A DNA stretch of 64,000 nucleotides from Streptococcus parasanguinis. Lineage in GTDB: Bacteria > Bacillota > Bacilli > Lactobacillales > Streptococcaceae. Below, in pieces: positions 12,001 through 17,980 of the stretch. The stretch is from contig CAJJKY010000002.1 of NCBI GenBank assembly GCA_905188195.1, positions 189,557-253,556 of the forward strand. The letters are read 5' to 3'. The stretch's first letter is position 1. The number at the start of each line of letters is the position of its first letter. Both the position numbers and the translations under genes were made by a program. A model generated the notes under the pieces. The model was given only the letters and a program-made list of their open reading frames with translations, was not told where the DNA came from and ran no database searches.

Positions 12001-13155
12001 TTGAAGAATAAAGTTGCGGACACAAATGCAAATCCTTACGTTGATAAGACTGATAACAACGAAGCTCAAAATATCAATACGAAGACACTCAAGAAAGGTG
12101 ATAAAGTATACTACCAAGTATGGTTGGATACAACTAAATTCACTGAAGCACACAATATTCAATCTGTTGGTGTTACAGATAAATATGACAGTGCAAACTT
12201 GACTGTCAACGGAGCTGATATTAAGGCATACGACTCTGTAACAGGAGAAGATGTAACAGCTAAGTTTGATATCAAGGTTGAAAACGGTGTGATTACTGCA
12301 ACATCTAAAGCAGACTTGACTAAGTCACTTGGCGATGCAGAAAATACACAAGTTATCGACACAACTAAGTTGGCCTTTGGACGTTACTACAAGTTTGAAA
12401 TTCCTGCAGAAATTAAACAATCTGCTCAAGATGGTGTGGACATTGAAAATACAGCTTCACAAATCGTACACCAATACGATCCAACTAAGAAGACTGTAGA
12501 AAAACCAGAAAAACCAACTGAAAAACGTGTAGTCAACATTCCAGTTAAGGTTCAATTCCAATTCACTAAGAAATTGGAAGGTCGTGCATTGAAGGCTGGT
12601 GAATTCAGCTTCGTTCTTAAGGACGAAAAAGGAAATGTGATCGAAACCGTAACCAATGATGCGGCTGGTAAGATCACCTTCTCAAATCTTGAATTCAAAC
12701 GTGGTGAAGAAGGAACTCATCTCTACCATGTAGAAGAAATCCGTGGCACAGATTCTAGCATCGAATACGATAAGATGGTTGCCACTGTGGGTATTATGAT
12801 TAACAAAGACGGTAAAGTATTGACGGCTATTACTCAGTTGCCAGAAGATACAGAGTTTAACAACACTGTTATTCCGCCAACAACACCGCCAACAACACCG
12901 CCAAATACACCACCAACAACACCACCGAATACACCACCGACAACACCGCCGACAACGCCACCAACACCACCAACACCACCAACACCACCAACAACACCGC
13001 CAACACCACCAACGCCACCAACACCTACAACTCCTCCAGCTCCAGCACTTCCTGAAACTGGTGAAGAACAATCAGCATCTGCTGCATTGTTAGGTGCTGC
13101 ACTTGGTATGGTTGGCCTTGCGGGACTTGCAAAACGCAAAAAACGCGAAGACTAA
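1..13155 (+). CDS. Giant LPxTG cell-wall adhesin with FctA-type pilin domains (5' partial)
   Basis: The reading frame is open from base 1, so the true start and signal peptide lie outside the window; the TTG near 190 is internal. Visible order: an Ala/Thr-rich spacer ending in a basic RRRSRR stretch (about base 510-530), an adhesin module (about 570-1890), six FctA-like domains in a row (about 1890-3990), then nine modules of ~1 kb, each an antigen I/II-like isopeptide domain (recurring PEKYVVS, DDDxELxDK, YQVWLDTTKF, FGRYYKFDIP) followed by one FctA-like domain (FTKxLEGREL, YTVEEVKG, DKEFNN). A Pro/Thr stalk, LPETG, a hydrophobic helix and KRKKRED complete a sortase anchor. In FctA/Spy0128 pilins such Lys, Glu and Asn positions form an intramolecular isopeptide bond; that this happens here is inferred. 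The protein should be a long, stiff, covalently stabilised surface fibre. Its ligand is unknown. Confidence 0.93.
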   Translation, partial: AYGEGASVPKIDLSGTATATSETPASATEKTEAAVTPAATENKVAPAETKKTEEASKPLNVGSLPEIALPTAKKAETSSKPASTTAATTAPTTATRAAAGESSERAAAREEATTPAGTTTFSATVSSAAPITGTETTAQAETAASTDAATAVANAATERTNAGALAVSGRRRSRRAVTNEAVTGDHNSNPVAVSTYLKDGEKVTPEIKDANGATVRSQTVPAGYAAKEGDWYTYSIVDLTRFNERYNTNYYSRAYKRFDESTDTVVELLDKNTGNVVETRTITATSGIQKFTTTATASRGELTYQVDYDKGLGAGPGKTDQPFIQFGFEPGASIQALVAPGHNLTPDEKKLYDAVYAARTSTDIINVVEPAYNGRTITDTNAKIPVSVEKTTYYKVVDKNNPTFNANKTDVTVQDYKENGNEVDLARYTTKAMEGQNFTASGVRQFDGYKLYQTADANDKSGYVSRPYKVGTKFMDAERAGIKRIKEIVGEDGSVVVRVYLLDPKQQSKRSDGTLETDGYMLLAETKPIKPGDYNKEDLVVKKSPLNTIAFTDSKGVNYPNGKEVPFDFQTAAGYTPKKTVFVPFLGDNIGHLSPNEQLVRGVNGIGTNVDLLNSLTPYKQPVYYYVKQEPVEVTPEVEKQLEGRVLVDGEFSFKIKEVQPNKSLPAYEETVTNKADGKATFSKLTFNKVGTYDYTITEIPGSDKNVDYDEMTVSMTVTVTENAQGDLQAKVKYSAEGGFKSSADDKVFNNYVVAPVKTKFDFSKALAGRELKAGEFSFVLKDSDGKVIQTKTNTKAGVVAFDDLTFDNTQVGTHKYTVEEVIPENKETGMTYDTMKAEVTITVTKQGHVLKATNTLPSDTEFNNTFTPVATQAQFKFTKKLEGKELTKDAFTFELLEKGKVIQTKKNAADGTIQFDAISYDKEGSHTYTVREVAGTDTNIDYDDMNAVVTVNVTKDAASGVLTAKVTMPEDTEFNNFAVAPVKTRFDFSKALAGRELKDGEFTFVLKDADGNTLQTKTNNKQGVVAFDDLTFDNTQVGTHKYTVEEVQGSEAGMQYDTMKAEVTITVTKEGHVLKATNTLPADTEFNNTFTPAATQAQFKFTKRLEGKELTKDAFTFELLENNKVIQTKKNAADGSITFDAIKYSVEGEHTYTVREVAGTDTNIDYDSMNAVVTVNVTKDAASGILTANVTMPEDTEFNNYVVAPVVTKFDFTKKLAGRELKAGEFSFVLKDANGAVVETVKNDAAGNVTFSELSFDNTKVGTHTYTVEEVIPENKEFGMTYDQMKATVTVEVAKNGHSLTTVTNVTSTGGKDANGKATDGTADKEFNNKVTPPETPEFQPEKFVVSKEKYDITGNKLMDDDDELTNEYTETNADPYVDKTTNNEPENLNTKTVKRGSKLVYQVWLDTTKFTEANNIQYVGVSDTYDADKLDVNAADIKAYDSVTGAEVTNKFDIKVENGTITATSKDEFIKDKVNAPVIDTTKFEFGRYYKFDIPATVKESVKAGADIENTANQTVHVYNPVSKTVEKPEKPTQKRVNSVPVPVEMNFTKRLEGRELQAKEFEFVLKKDGVEVERVKNDAAGKIVFKTLEFGRDDLGKTYNYTVEETPGTDATVKYDTMVATVKVVVSHDGTAKAIVANVTDAADKEFNNRVTPPTEPKFQPEKYVVSKEKYDITGDKLVDDDRELADKYADTNANPYADDASNNEAENLNTKTVERGSKLVYQVWLDTTKFDAANKDNIQTVGISDNYDEAKLNLNKADIKAYDSVTGAEVTDKFDIAVNNGVITANLKAGFTKSLGDAENTQVIDTTKFEFGRYYKFDIPTTVKDDVVAGADIENTAAQVVNYYNPTTKKVEKPEKPTEKRVNNVPISVEFNFTKKLEGRELKANEFTFELKDSDNVVIATATNDAAGNFKFTPVDYTNKAGKTVTALKYQKGQEGTYTYTVTEVKGTDSTVTYDTMAAVVTVKVSHDGTAKALITNVTEPADKEFNNRVTPPTEPKFQPEKYVVSKAKFDITGTKLVDDDSELTDKYGETNTNPYVDTTANNEDENLNTKPVERGQKLYYQVWLDTTKFSATNKENIQTVGITDNYDKDKLTVNASDIKVYDSVTGADVTTKFDISDNNGVLTANLKDGFTKSLGDAENTQIIDTTKFEFGRYYKFDIPATVKDDVVAGADIENKAAQVVNYYNPVSKTVEKPNKPTEKRVNSVPISVEFNFTKKLEGRELKAGEFTFELKDSDNVVIATATNDAAGKIKFAPVDYTNKAGETVTALKYKKGQEGTYKYTVEEVKGTDATVEYDTMKAVVTVEVRHDGTAKALITNVTEPADKEFNNTVRPPEEPKFQPEKYVVSKEKFDITGDKLVDDDKELADKYADTNANPYADDASNNEKENLNTKTVKRGDKLVYQVWLDTTKFDAANKDNIQSVGISDDYDEAKLELDSTKIKAYDSVTGAEVTDKFDISVNNGVITATLKDGFTKSLGDAENTQVIDTTKFEFGRYYKFDIPTTVKADVPGGVDIENTAAQVVNYYNPTTKKVEKPSKPTEKRVNNVPVEVEFNFTKRLEGRELKANEFSFVLKDSTGKEVETVSNDASGNVKFKALEFKKGDEGVHNYTVEEVKGSDATVTYDTMKANVTVTVKHDGTAKVLIATVGDIADKEFNNRVTPPEEPKFQPEKYVLNTAKFSITDNKLLDDDAELTDKYGETNTDPYVDKTNNNEAENINTKTVKRGEKIYYQVWLDTTKFDAANKDNVQTVGITDDFDETKVDVDGSAIKAYDSVTGADVTNKFDITVNNGVMTATLKDGFTKSLGDAENTQIIDTTKFEFGRYYKFDIPATVKNDVPGGADIENTAAQVVNYYNPVSKTVEKPNKPTEKRVNNVPVEVEFNFTKRLEGRELKANEFSFVLKDSEGKTLETVSNDATGNVKFSKLEFKKGQEGVHNYTVEEVKGSDATVTYDTMKANVTVTVKHDGTAKVLIATVGDIADKEFNNRVTPPEEPKFNPEKYVVSEAKFDVTGTKLVDDDKELANKVADTNANPYADDASNNEEENLNTKTVKRGQKLYYQVWLDTTQFDAANKDNIQTVGITDDFDETKLTVNASDIKAYDSVSGADVTSKFDISIANGVITANLKDGFTKSLGDAENTQIIDTTKFEFGRYYKFDIPATVNADVPGGADIENTATQVVNYYNPTTKKVEKPEKPTEKRVNNVPVEVEFNFTKRLEGRELKANEFNFVLKDSEGNTLETVSNDASGNVKFKALEFKKGQEGVHNYTVEEVKGSDATVTYDTMKANVTVTVKHDGTAKILVATVGDIADKEFNNRVTPPETPEFNPEKYVLNEKEFDLTGTSLLDDDKELADKYADTNANPYADDASNNEKANINTKSVKPGQKLVYQVWLDTTKFDANNKDHIQSVGISDDYDEAKVDVDGSAIKAYDGKTGADVTAKFDITVNNGVITATLKDGFTKSLGDAENTQVIDTTKFEFGRYYKFDIPATVKADVAGGVDIENTAAQVVNYYNPTTKKVEKPEKPTEKRVNSVPVEVEFNFTKRMEGRELKANEFSFVLKDSTGKEVETVKNDKDGNVKFSKLEFKKGQEGVHNYTVEEVKGSDATVTYDTMKANVTVTVSHDGKAKVLIAKVGDIADKEFNNKVTPPETPEFNPEKYILNAEKFDLTGKSLLDDDKELADKVAETNANPYADKADNNEAANINTKTVKRGDKVVYQVWLDTTKFTEAHNIQSVGVTDDYEEDKLDINVANIKAYDSVTGEDVTAKFDIKVENGVISATSKADLTKSLGDAENTPVIDTTKFAFGRYYKFDIPATVKDTVKGGADIENTAAQIVHQYDPTSKTVKKPNKPTEKRVVNIPVSVEFNFTKRLEGRELKANEFSFVLKDSTGKVVETVKNDASGNVKFSALEFKKGQEGTYNYTVEEVKGTDTTVTYDTMKAVVTVEVSHDGTAKALLTKVTDPSDKEFNNTVRPPETPEFNPEKYILNESKFDLTGVKLLDDDDELKNKVADTNANPYVDKTDNNEAQNINTKTLKKGDKVYYQVWLDTTKFTEAHNIQSVGVTDKYDSANLTVNGADIKAYDSVTGEDVTAKFDIKVENGVITATSKADLTKSLGDAENTQVIDTTKLAFGRYYKFEIPAEIKQSAQDGVDIENTASQIVHQYDPTKKTVEKPEKPTEKRVVNIPVKVQFQFTKKLEGRALKAGEFSFVLKDEKGNVIETVTNDAAGKITFSNLEFKRGEEGTHLYHVEEIRGTDSSIEYDKMVATVGIMINKDGKVLTAITQLPEDTEFNNTVIPPTTPPTTPPNTPPTTPPNTPPTTPPTTPPTPPTPPTPPTTPPTPPTPPTPTTPPAPALPETGEEQSASAALLGAALGMVGLAGLAKRKKRED
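4015..12865 (+). repeat. Nine ~1-kb tandem coding modules inside the giant adhesin
   Basis: The motif PEK[FY][VI] (V/L)(S/N) opens each module, at about 4015, 4978, 5996, 7013, 7999, 8980, 9958, 10936 and 11917, giving spacings of 963-1,018 bases. Neighbouring copies are very similar in DNA. Modules 2 and 3 have a longer FctA domain carrying VDYTNKAG, which accounts for their greater length. Copy number is likely to vary by recombination and is at risk of collapse in short-read assemblies. Confidence 0.9.
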
Positions 13156-13212
13156 AATTGAGGTGACATCAGCAAACTTGTTGATGAGGTGACAATTTTA
13201 GATCCAACAGGA

Positions 13213-13250
13213 AGAGGCTTTGCTCGAAAGAGCAAGGCCTCTTTGTTTGG
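13213..13250 (+). terminator. Rho-independent terminator of the giant adhesin gene
   Basis: A 13-bp stem (AGAGGCTTTGCTC with GAGCAAGGCCTCT, one G-U pair) closes a GAAA tetraloop and is followed by a T-rich tail. It lies 58 bases after the stop codon. Between the stop and this hairpin, 13156-13200 holds an additional interrupted palindrome (AATTG...CATCAGCAA/TTGTTGATG...CAATT) in which AGGTGA occurs on both sides as a direct repeat. Confidence 0.85.
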
Positions 13251-13308
13251 TATTGGAAACTTAGAAAAACATGCATAAATGTGATGAAAAAGTTTCAGTA
13301 AAATTCCA

Positions 13309-13337
13309 TTGACTTGAAGTGGAGAAAACAGTATACT
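13309..13337 (+). promoter_or_regulatory. Strong sigma-A promoter for the ncRNA at 13344
   Basis: TTGACT at 13309-13314 and TATACT at 13332-13337 are separated by exactly 17 bases. No open reading frame with a ribosome binding site follows before the terminator at about 13500, so the promoter appears to serve a non-coding transcript starting near 13344. Confidence 0.8.
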
Positions 13338-13343
13338 AGTAAA

Positions 13344-13536
13344 GCAATTTGATCTTTCAAACTGCCGGCAACAAGGGGAATGAATCCACTTTGAATTGGG
13401 ATACAGTAGGGTTTGGAGTGGTAGTACTTCACACCCTTATTGTCGTCAGTCACCCTCATAAAAGGGATCTAGACTCTGAATGAGTTGTATAAATATAAAA
13501 AAACTTCCTTGGAACAGAATTCCATAGGAAGTTTCT
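13344..13536 (+). ncRNA. Structured ~190-nt small RNA, possibly 6S RNA
   Basis: The unit is framed by a near-consensus promoter and a strong intrinsic terminator and contains no plausible gene. It can form a rod: 13344-13351 pairs with 13481-13488 (8 bp, several G-U), 13362-13377 pairs with 13434-13449 (interrupted, 13 of 16 positions), and there are small hairpins CCCT/AGGG near 13453-13465 and ACTC/GAGT near 13473-13484 that compete with the closing stem. Size, rod shape and an unpaired purine-rich central segment are compatible with the RNA-polymerase-binding 6S RNA, but I do not recognise the primary sequence with certainty. tmRNA, RNase P RNA and SRP RNA are excluded by size or by lack of their signature sequences. 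Confidence 0.6.
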
Positions 13537-13540
13537 TTGT
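13497..13540. terminator. Bidirectional terminator between the ncRNA and dextranase gene
   Basis: Stem AAACTTCCT-TGGAA with TTCCA-T-AGGAAGTTT and a 5-base loop, one bulge. An A-run on the left and T-run on the right let it end both the rightward small RNA and the leftward dextranase transcript, whose stop codon is at 13550. Confidence 0.85.
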
Positions 13541-13549
13541 GTTTGGGAT

Positions 13550-16500
13550 CTACTCTTGTTTCTTTTTGTAAGGGATAAGACTGGACAAACCTGCTAAGAG
13601 GCCAAGTCCAAGTAGGGCTAGCTGAGAGGTTCCTTCACCTGTTGCAGGTAGATGAGTTCCTTCTTGAGGGGTGTTAGGAACAACTTCAGGGAGTTCCTCT
13701 GTTTGGCTTGTAGTTTCAAGAGGGTTCTCCTCTTCTTTATTAGTAAGAAGTGTTGATCCCTTTTCTTCATGAGCGTCAGTTGTGTTTGCTTTTGTCACGG
13801 AAGGAAGAGGGCTGACTGTTTCTTCTTTTTCGGTTTCTGGGGATGGTTGTGGAGTAGGGATTTCTTTGACCTTGTAGGCAAAGATCAAGATGGTTGTTCC
13901 CACTTCTACGTTCCCAGTTTGTTCAGCTACACCGATCCGTTCGTAAATGTGGCCGTCGTAGGAGATCTCATCTGGTGCGCTAGCGACGTAATGGGTTCCA
14001 TTGTCCACATTTGTTGCAACAGCAAGCTCTGGTTGCAATTCAGTGTTAGTATCTTGGATGACAAATCGCGCGATGACCGTTCCCGTAGCTAACTTGTAAT
14101 CATAGATGACAGTTTTCGTTTCCTTAGTGACTGTGCCACTTGGATCAGCAGAATCAGCACGGTGTCCAACTAGATGGTAGATACGACCATCTTTTGTGAT
14201 TTCTGTTGGGGCCTCACTGGTGTACTTGGTGCCGAAATCTACCTCTGTAGCGAGGTCTTGCGCCTCTTGCAGATCAGTATCGCCTCCCTCAGTGAGGAAT
14301 CGTACTCTGACCGATCCTTTGGTGATGGAATAGTTAATAGCAGTATCAGCTGTTGGAGACTCAGGGCTTGGAAGAAGATAGCCTTTGGTTTCGTCAAGTG
14401 GATCCACAAGGTTTAAGACTTGTCCACGAGCATCTTTTGGCTCTAATCCCTCTACGTAAGGAAGGATAGCAGTAGGAGATGCGATGGCGGTTGGATTTGT
14501 GGGATCGTTTAGATAAGTGATCTCTTTTTGAGCATGAGCTGGTTCTTTACCAGTAGCATAGCTGATCCTATAGGCACCGACTGGGCGATAGATGACTGTA
14601 TCTGTGATGTCTGCTGCATCAGCATGCATGCCAGTATGTTCTCCTGCTTTTGTCAGATCAGAAGAGGCGGCATCAGTCGATTCTTCTGCTACGACAACAT
14701 AGCCTTTTTTGACGGGATTTTCAAGAGCTGCAAAGCTTGTGCCGTCTTGAGCTGTCCAGTCTTCAAGACTTGTCTCGCCTGTCACCAAATTGATGGTACC
14801 TTTGCGAGTGAAATGAAGGCTGTCAGTTTGATCAGCTATTCCTGCAGGCTGGCGGTTAGATCCATCCTGGTCCTCTGTTACATAGGTCACTGTACGTGTC
14901 ACTGTTTCAGATAAATAATCCAGATCAGCCGTTGTTTGACCAGCTGGAGCTAGAGGAGTTGGATAGACACGACCCTCGCTATCTCCTGGGACAACTTGAC
15001 CGGCTTGGATGGGCTGTGTTGCAGAAAATTCTACAATTTTTGGTGCCAAGCGGACAATAAACTCTTGAACGCCATCTTCATTGGTGTTGGTAGCGTCGCG
15101 GTCAAAGTTTGGTTGTCCGTCTGCATCGAAGCCATTCTCTACTAGTTCATAGCCTTTCTTCAAATAGTTGGCAATGGTTTCTTTTGTCGAGTAGTTGATC
15201 TTTTCACCTGTATGACCAACCAAGTCACTGGAACGCTCCAGCTCAACTCCGTTTTCATCTTGATAAAGAATATGAGCGGCTTCATTGAGTTTGACGTAGA
15301 GCATATCCCATACATCTAGACTCGGAACATCGATAGCAGCCATCCATTGGCCAGCCCCTCCGTCATAATAAACATTTGCGCTTGTTTCCCGGAGGTTGAT
15401 GTTGTATTTTCCTTCAACAGCATCAGGTGTTGCCCAGTAAATGCTGGCGTGTTCAGCCTGGTCTTTTGTGATTTTTCCGAGTGGAACAAAAGCTTGAATA
15501 TTGGTCAATTTTTCGGTTGTATTGACAGCGCTGTTCCATTTATTTTCTGTAATGCCGACCAAATTAATCAAGTGAGCAATCCGATCACCTGTCTTGGTTT
15601 CTTTTGTAATGGTATAAACGGTTCCAGGTTGAACCCCGTCAGCATTATCCAGGTTGGATCCGATGAAGTTGCCGTTTACCAGTACATTTGTATTGTCTAC
15701 AATCCGATGAGTATCATGTGCCAAGGTGTCGCGCCCGCGGAGAAGTTCTTGATAAGCAACGATGAATTCTTGGTAGTTGAATTCTGCATTGGCAAAATCA
15801 GCATTGACTGGTAGGTTTTGATTGAGATACCATTCTGCTTGGATCACCCCAAAACCTTTAGCATCCTGAGAAGTATTGAGGGCTGCAGTCGTCATATGGT
15901 AACCACCGCTTGCTGCGATGATGGCATCTGTCAGCAATTCGTTGTCTTTGCTGAGGGTTGATGCATTTTTACCACGATGGGTATAGGCTGCGATAATAGG
16001 AGATTTCCCCTTGTATAAATCACGCATCCGTTCGGTAAGGCGCGTCAAGGCTTGGTAGGTAGAGTCATAAGCAATGCTATCTCCCCAAACTTCCGCATAA
16101 GGTGCAGAGACATTGGTCTTTCCTAGTCGATCAGCATCTCCAGTGGAGATATCGTTGATCATGAAATCATAGCCTTCTTTTTTGAGGGCCTCTGTCGCAG
16201 CTGTGGCTAGTTCTGGATAGTGTTCGCTCAAAGAGAAACCTTTTCCAGGTTCACTGACTTTTTCCACCCAGTTAGATCCCATGGTATCCCCTTGCCATCC
16301 ATCAAAATTCCCTTCTTTCATGGCTTTGGTCATGACTTCAATGATAAATTTTTGCCAATTTGGATCACCCGGATCGAGAAATTGTTGGATATCAGTCGCT
16401 GTGACATTACCCTTTTTACCAAAGTTGAAATGGTCTTGTAGATTGCTAACAATGGCACTTTTCACTTCATTTGGGACCCCTTCTTCGAGGGAAACCGCGT

Positions 16501-17437
16501 AAATCATGTTATACAGCATGGCTTTGGCACCAGTTGTATGGACATGAGCCACTAGCTCTTTGACTGCTTCTGTATCGATGACAGGTAAGTAGGACTTGCG
16601 CTTGTCAGGATCTGTTTCGTTATTTGGAATCAAGAAAGTCGCCCAATCTTGAGTGAAACGTTCAACATTTGTTGGGAATGGGTTGGCAGGCGTATTGTAG
16701 ACATCATAGAAGAAATAGTTGTTGATGTGCATATTGGCCAATTGGTCAATACTATTTTTGTAACCTTCTACCTGATCATTGGTGATGGAGTTGTGATTGT
16801 CTTTTGAGCCGGCAACCACCCCATAACGTGGGTAGATCGTCCAGTCATCTTCAACAGCAAGACCCGCTGCCTTATGAAAGGCTTGGGAGCCATCTGCTTT
16901 CTTACCAAGGACATCAACGATAAATCCAGCATTAGGTGAAAAGACCGTACTTGGAATTGTCAGCTCGCTACCTTCAACGTTTTTCTTTTCATAAATGACC
17001 TGATCTAAATGAGAGACAGTGACATCAGAAGAAACCACTTCAGGGTTGTTGATGGAGATCCGGACGTCTTCCCCACTTTTATAAGTCGCTTTATCAAAGG
17101 TGACGTCGTTGGTGATTTTTGGAGTATTATAAGTAGTTGCTGGAGCTGCACTGACCGGTTGAGTGGCAGTTACAGTTGGTGTTGATTCCGATGGAGAAGA
17201 AGTTGCTTCCGTCGTAGCAACTTCCTCACTAGTAGTGGTAGGAGTACTGGTGTTGGTTGCTACTGGTTGAGCGGTTGCTGAAATCTCAGAAGTCGGATTG
17301 GTGTTGACCTCGTCAGCCATGGCAACAGAGCTTAACATCAAGGCTCCAAAAAGGGTAATCATAGAGACCAATGCCTTGTTGCGTTTGCGGAAATAGCCGT
17401 GCCCTTTTTCAGAGACACTATTTTTTTGTTGATTCAT
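13550..17437 (-). CDS. dex: Cell-wall-anchored GH66 endo-dextranase with Mub/MucBP-like tail
   Basis: This 1,295-residue protein should cleave alpha-1,6 linkages of dextran outside the cell. The glycoside hydrolase family 66 core spans roughly residues 105-740. WQGDTMG places Asp384 at the nucleophile position and YAEVWGD places Glu449 at the acid/base position, close to Asp385 and Glu453 of S. mutans dextranase. An N-terminal GHGYFRKR-type signal peptide ends near MADEV (about residue 43). The C-terminal third has domains resembling lactobacillar mucus-binding repeats (TVTRTVTYV...; two units ending VIYDYK and LIFAYK), a Pro/Glu stretch, LPATG, a hydrophobic helix and KKKQE. The start at 17437 has GGGAG seven bases upstream; an upstream in-frame TTG at 17506 coincides with the predicted transcription start and was rejected. 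The Mub-like tail is an unusual addition to this enzyme. Confidence 0.93.
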   Translation of the reverse strand: MNQQKNSVSEKGHGYFRKRNKALVSMITLFGALMLSSVAMADEVNTNPTSEISATAQPVATNTSTPTTTSEEVATTEATSSPSESTPTVTATQPVSAAPATTYNTPKITNDVTFDKATYKSGEDVRISINNPEVVSSDVTVSHLDQVIYEKKNVEGSELTIPSTVFSPNAGFIVDVLGKKADGSQAFHKAAGLAVEDDWTIYPRYGVVAGSKDNHNSITNDQVEGYKNSIDQLANMHINNYFFYDVYNTPANPFPTNVERFTQDWATFLIPNNETDPDKRKSYLPVIDTEAVKELVAHVHTTGAKAMLYNMIYAVSLEEGVPNEVKSAIVSNLQDHFNFGKKGNVTATDIQQFLDPGDPNWQKFIIEVMTKAMKEGNFDGWQGDTMGSNWVEKVSEPGKGFSLSEHYPELATAATEALKKEGYDFMINDISTGDADRLGKTNVSAPYAEVWGDSIAYDSTYQALTRLTERMRDLYKGKSPIIAAYTHRGKNASTLSKDNELLTDAIIAASGGYHMTTAALNTSQDAKGFGVIQAEWYLNQNLPVNADFANAEFNYQEFIVAYQELLRGRDTLAHDTHRIVDNTNVLVNGNFIGSNLDNADGVQPGTVYTITKETKTGDRIAHLINLVGITENKWNSAVNTTEKLTNIQAFVPLGKITKDQAEHASIYWATPDAVEGKYNINLRETSANVYYDGGAGQWMAAIDVPSLDVWDMLYVKLNEAAHILYQDENGVELERSSDLVGHTGEKINYSTKETIANYLKKGYELVENGFDADGQPNFDRDATNTNEDGVQEFIVRLAPKIVEFSATQPIQAGQVVPGDSEGRVYPTPLAPAGQTTADLDYLSETVTRTVTYVTEDQDGSNRQPAGIADQTDSLHFTRKGTINLVTGETSLEDWTAQDGTSFAALENPVKKGYVVVAEESTDAASSDLTKAGEHTGMHADAADITDTVIYRPVGAYRISYATGKEPAHAQKEITYLNDPTNPTAIASPTAILPYVEGLEPKDARGQVLNLVDPLDETKGYLLPSPESPTADTAINYSITKGSVRVRFLTEGGDTDLQEAQDLATEVDFGTKYTSEAPTEITKDGRIYHLVGHRADSADPSGTVTKETKTVIYDYKLATGTVIARFVIQDTNTELQPELAVATNVDNGTHYVASAPDEISYDGHIYERIGVAEQTGNVEVGTTILIFAYKVKEIPTPQPSPETEKEETVSPLPSVTKANTTDAHEEKGSTLLTNKEEENPLETTSQTEELPEVVPNTPQEGTHLPATGEGTSQLALLGLGLLAGLSSLIPYKKKQE

Positions 17438-17508
17438 TTTTTTCTCCCACATACTGTTTGTATAGTTCGTTGAACAGTTTAAAGTAAATTGTTCTATCGA
17501 TGCCAATA

Positions 17509-17538
17509 AGTATACGACATTTCACTAGATAGTGTCAA
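17509..17538 (-). promoter_or_regulatory. Promoter of the dextranase gene
   Basis: On the minus strand TTGACA (17538-17533) and TATACT (17514-17509) are separated by 18 bases. The predicted start near 17502 leaves a leader of about 65 nt before the ATG at 17437. A partial palindrome AAACGGAAAACGTTT at about 17626-17640 is faintly cre-like, but it matches the CcpA consensus poorly and lies far upstream. Confidence 0.75.
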
Positions 17539-17731
17539 TTTAAGAACGAAAGCCGGCATGTAAACTTTCATGAAATTATTAGAAAACCGTACTAAATAAG
17601 GGTTTTTGATTCAGAAAAATGAACAAACGGAAAACGTTTGACACAAAATTTCCTCGCATTTAAAAGAAGGTACAAATTAGTGATAAAAGCAACTGGAGGA
17701 GAAATATTTGCACAAACCTTATTACTAAAGG

Positions 17732-17818
17732 GAATCAGCAACAGCTCTTACCAGACTTGGCTTGCTTGGTGTAATTACAGCAGGTTTGGGTTTTGCTCGA
17801 AAGAAAAAAGAAGACTAA
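17732..17818 (+). pseudogene. Decayed C-terminus of an LPxTG surface protein
   Basis: In one frame this stretch reads ESATALTRLGLLG, then VITAGLGFARKKKED and a stop: the hydrophobic helix and positively charged tail of a sortase substrate. The frame is closed by a stop immediately upstream (TAA at 17725-17727). In a neighbouring frame the preceding bases read LITKG, which looks like a mutated LPxTG. No body of the gene remains. It is followed by an intact terminator, which supports a real gene having once ended here. Confidence 0.7.
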
Positions 17819-17854
17819 GATGTTCTTTCAATCCTTTAAAAAAATATCACGATT

Positions 17855-17888
17855 AAAAACCAGAAGGCACTACCTTTTGGTTTTTTTA
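17855..17888 (+). terminator. Terminator left behind by the decayed surface-protein gene
   Basis: AAAACCAGAAGG and CCTTTTGGTTTT pair around a CACTA-like loop, followed by seven Ts. It lies 37 bases after the stop of the pseudogene. Confidence 0.75.
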
Positions 17889-17980
17889 TAAAGCATGAAA
17901 AGGGAATTGATGACAATTTCCTATAGGTTCTCTTCCATATTTATGATACAATTAAACTACTATTATCGAAGGGAGAAACT

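Noticed and set aside
190..13155. TTG at 190 as the start of the giant adhesin
   Set aside because: The same frame is open upstream to base 1 with similar composition, and no signal peptide follows the TTG; the gene starts outside the window.
17438..17506. Extended N-terminus of the dextranase from a TTG at 17506
   Set aside because: That codon sits at the predicted transcription start; the ATG at 17437 has GGGAG and is followed directly by the export signal.
17626..17641. Catabolite-response element for the dextranase gene
   Set aside because: The AAACG/CGTTT palindrome misses key positions of the cre consensus and is about 125 bases upstream of the predicted transcription start; too weak to list.
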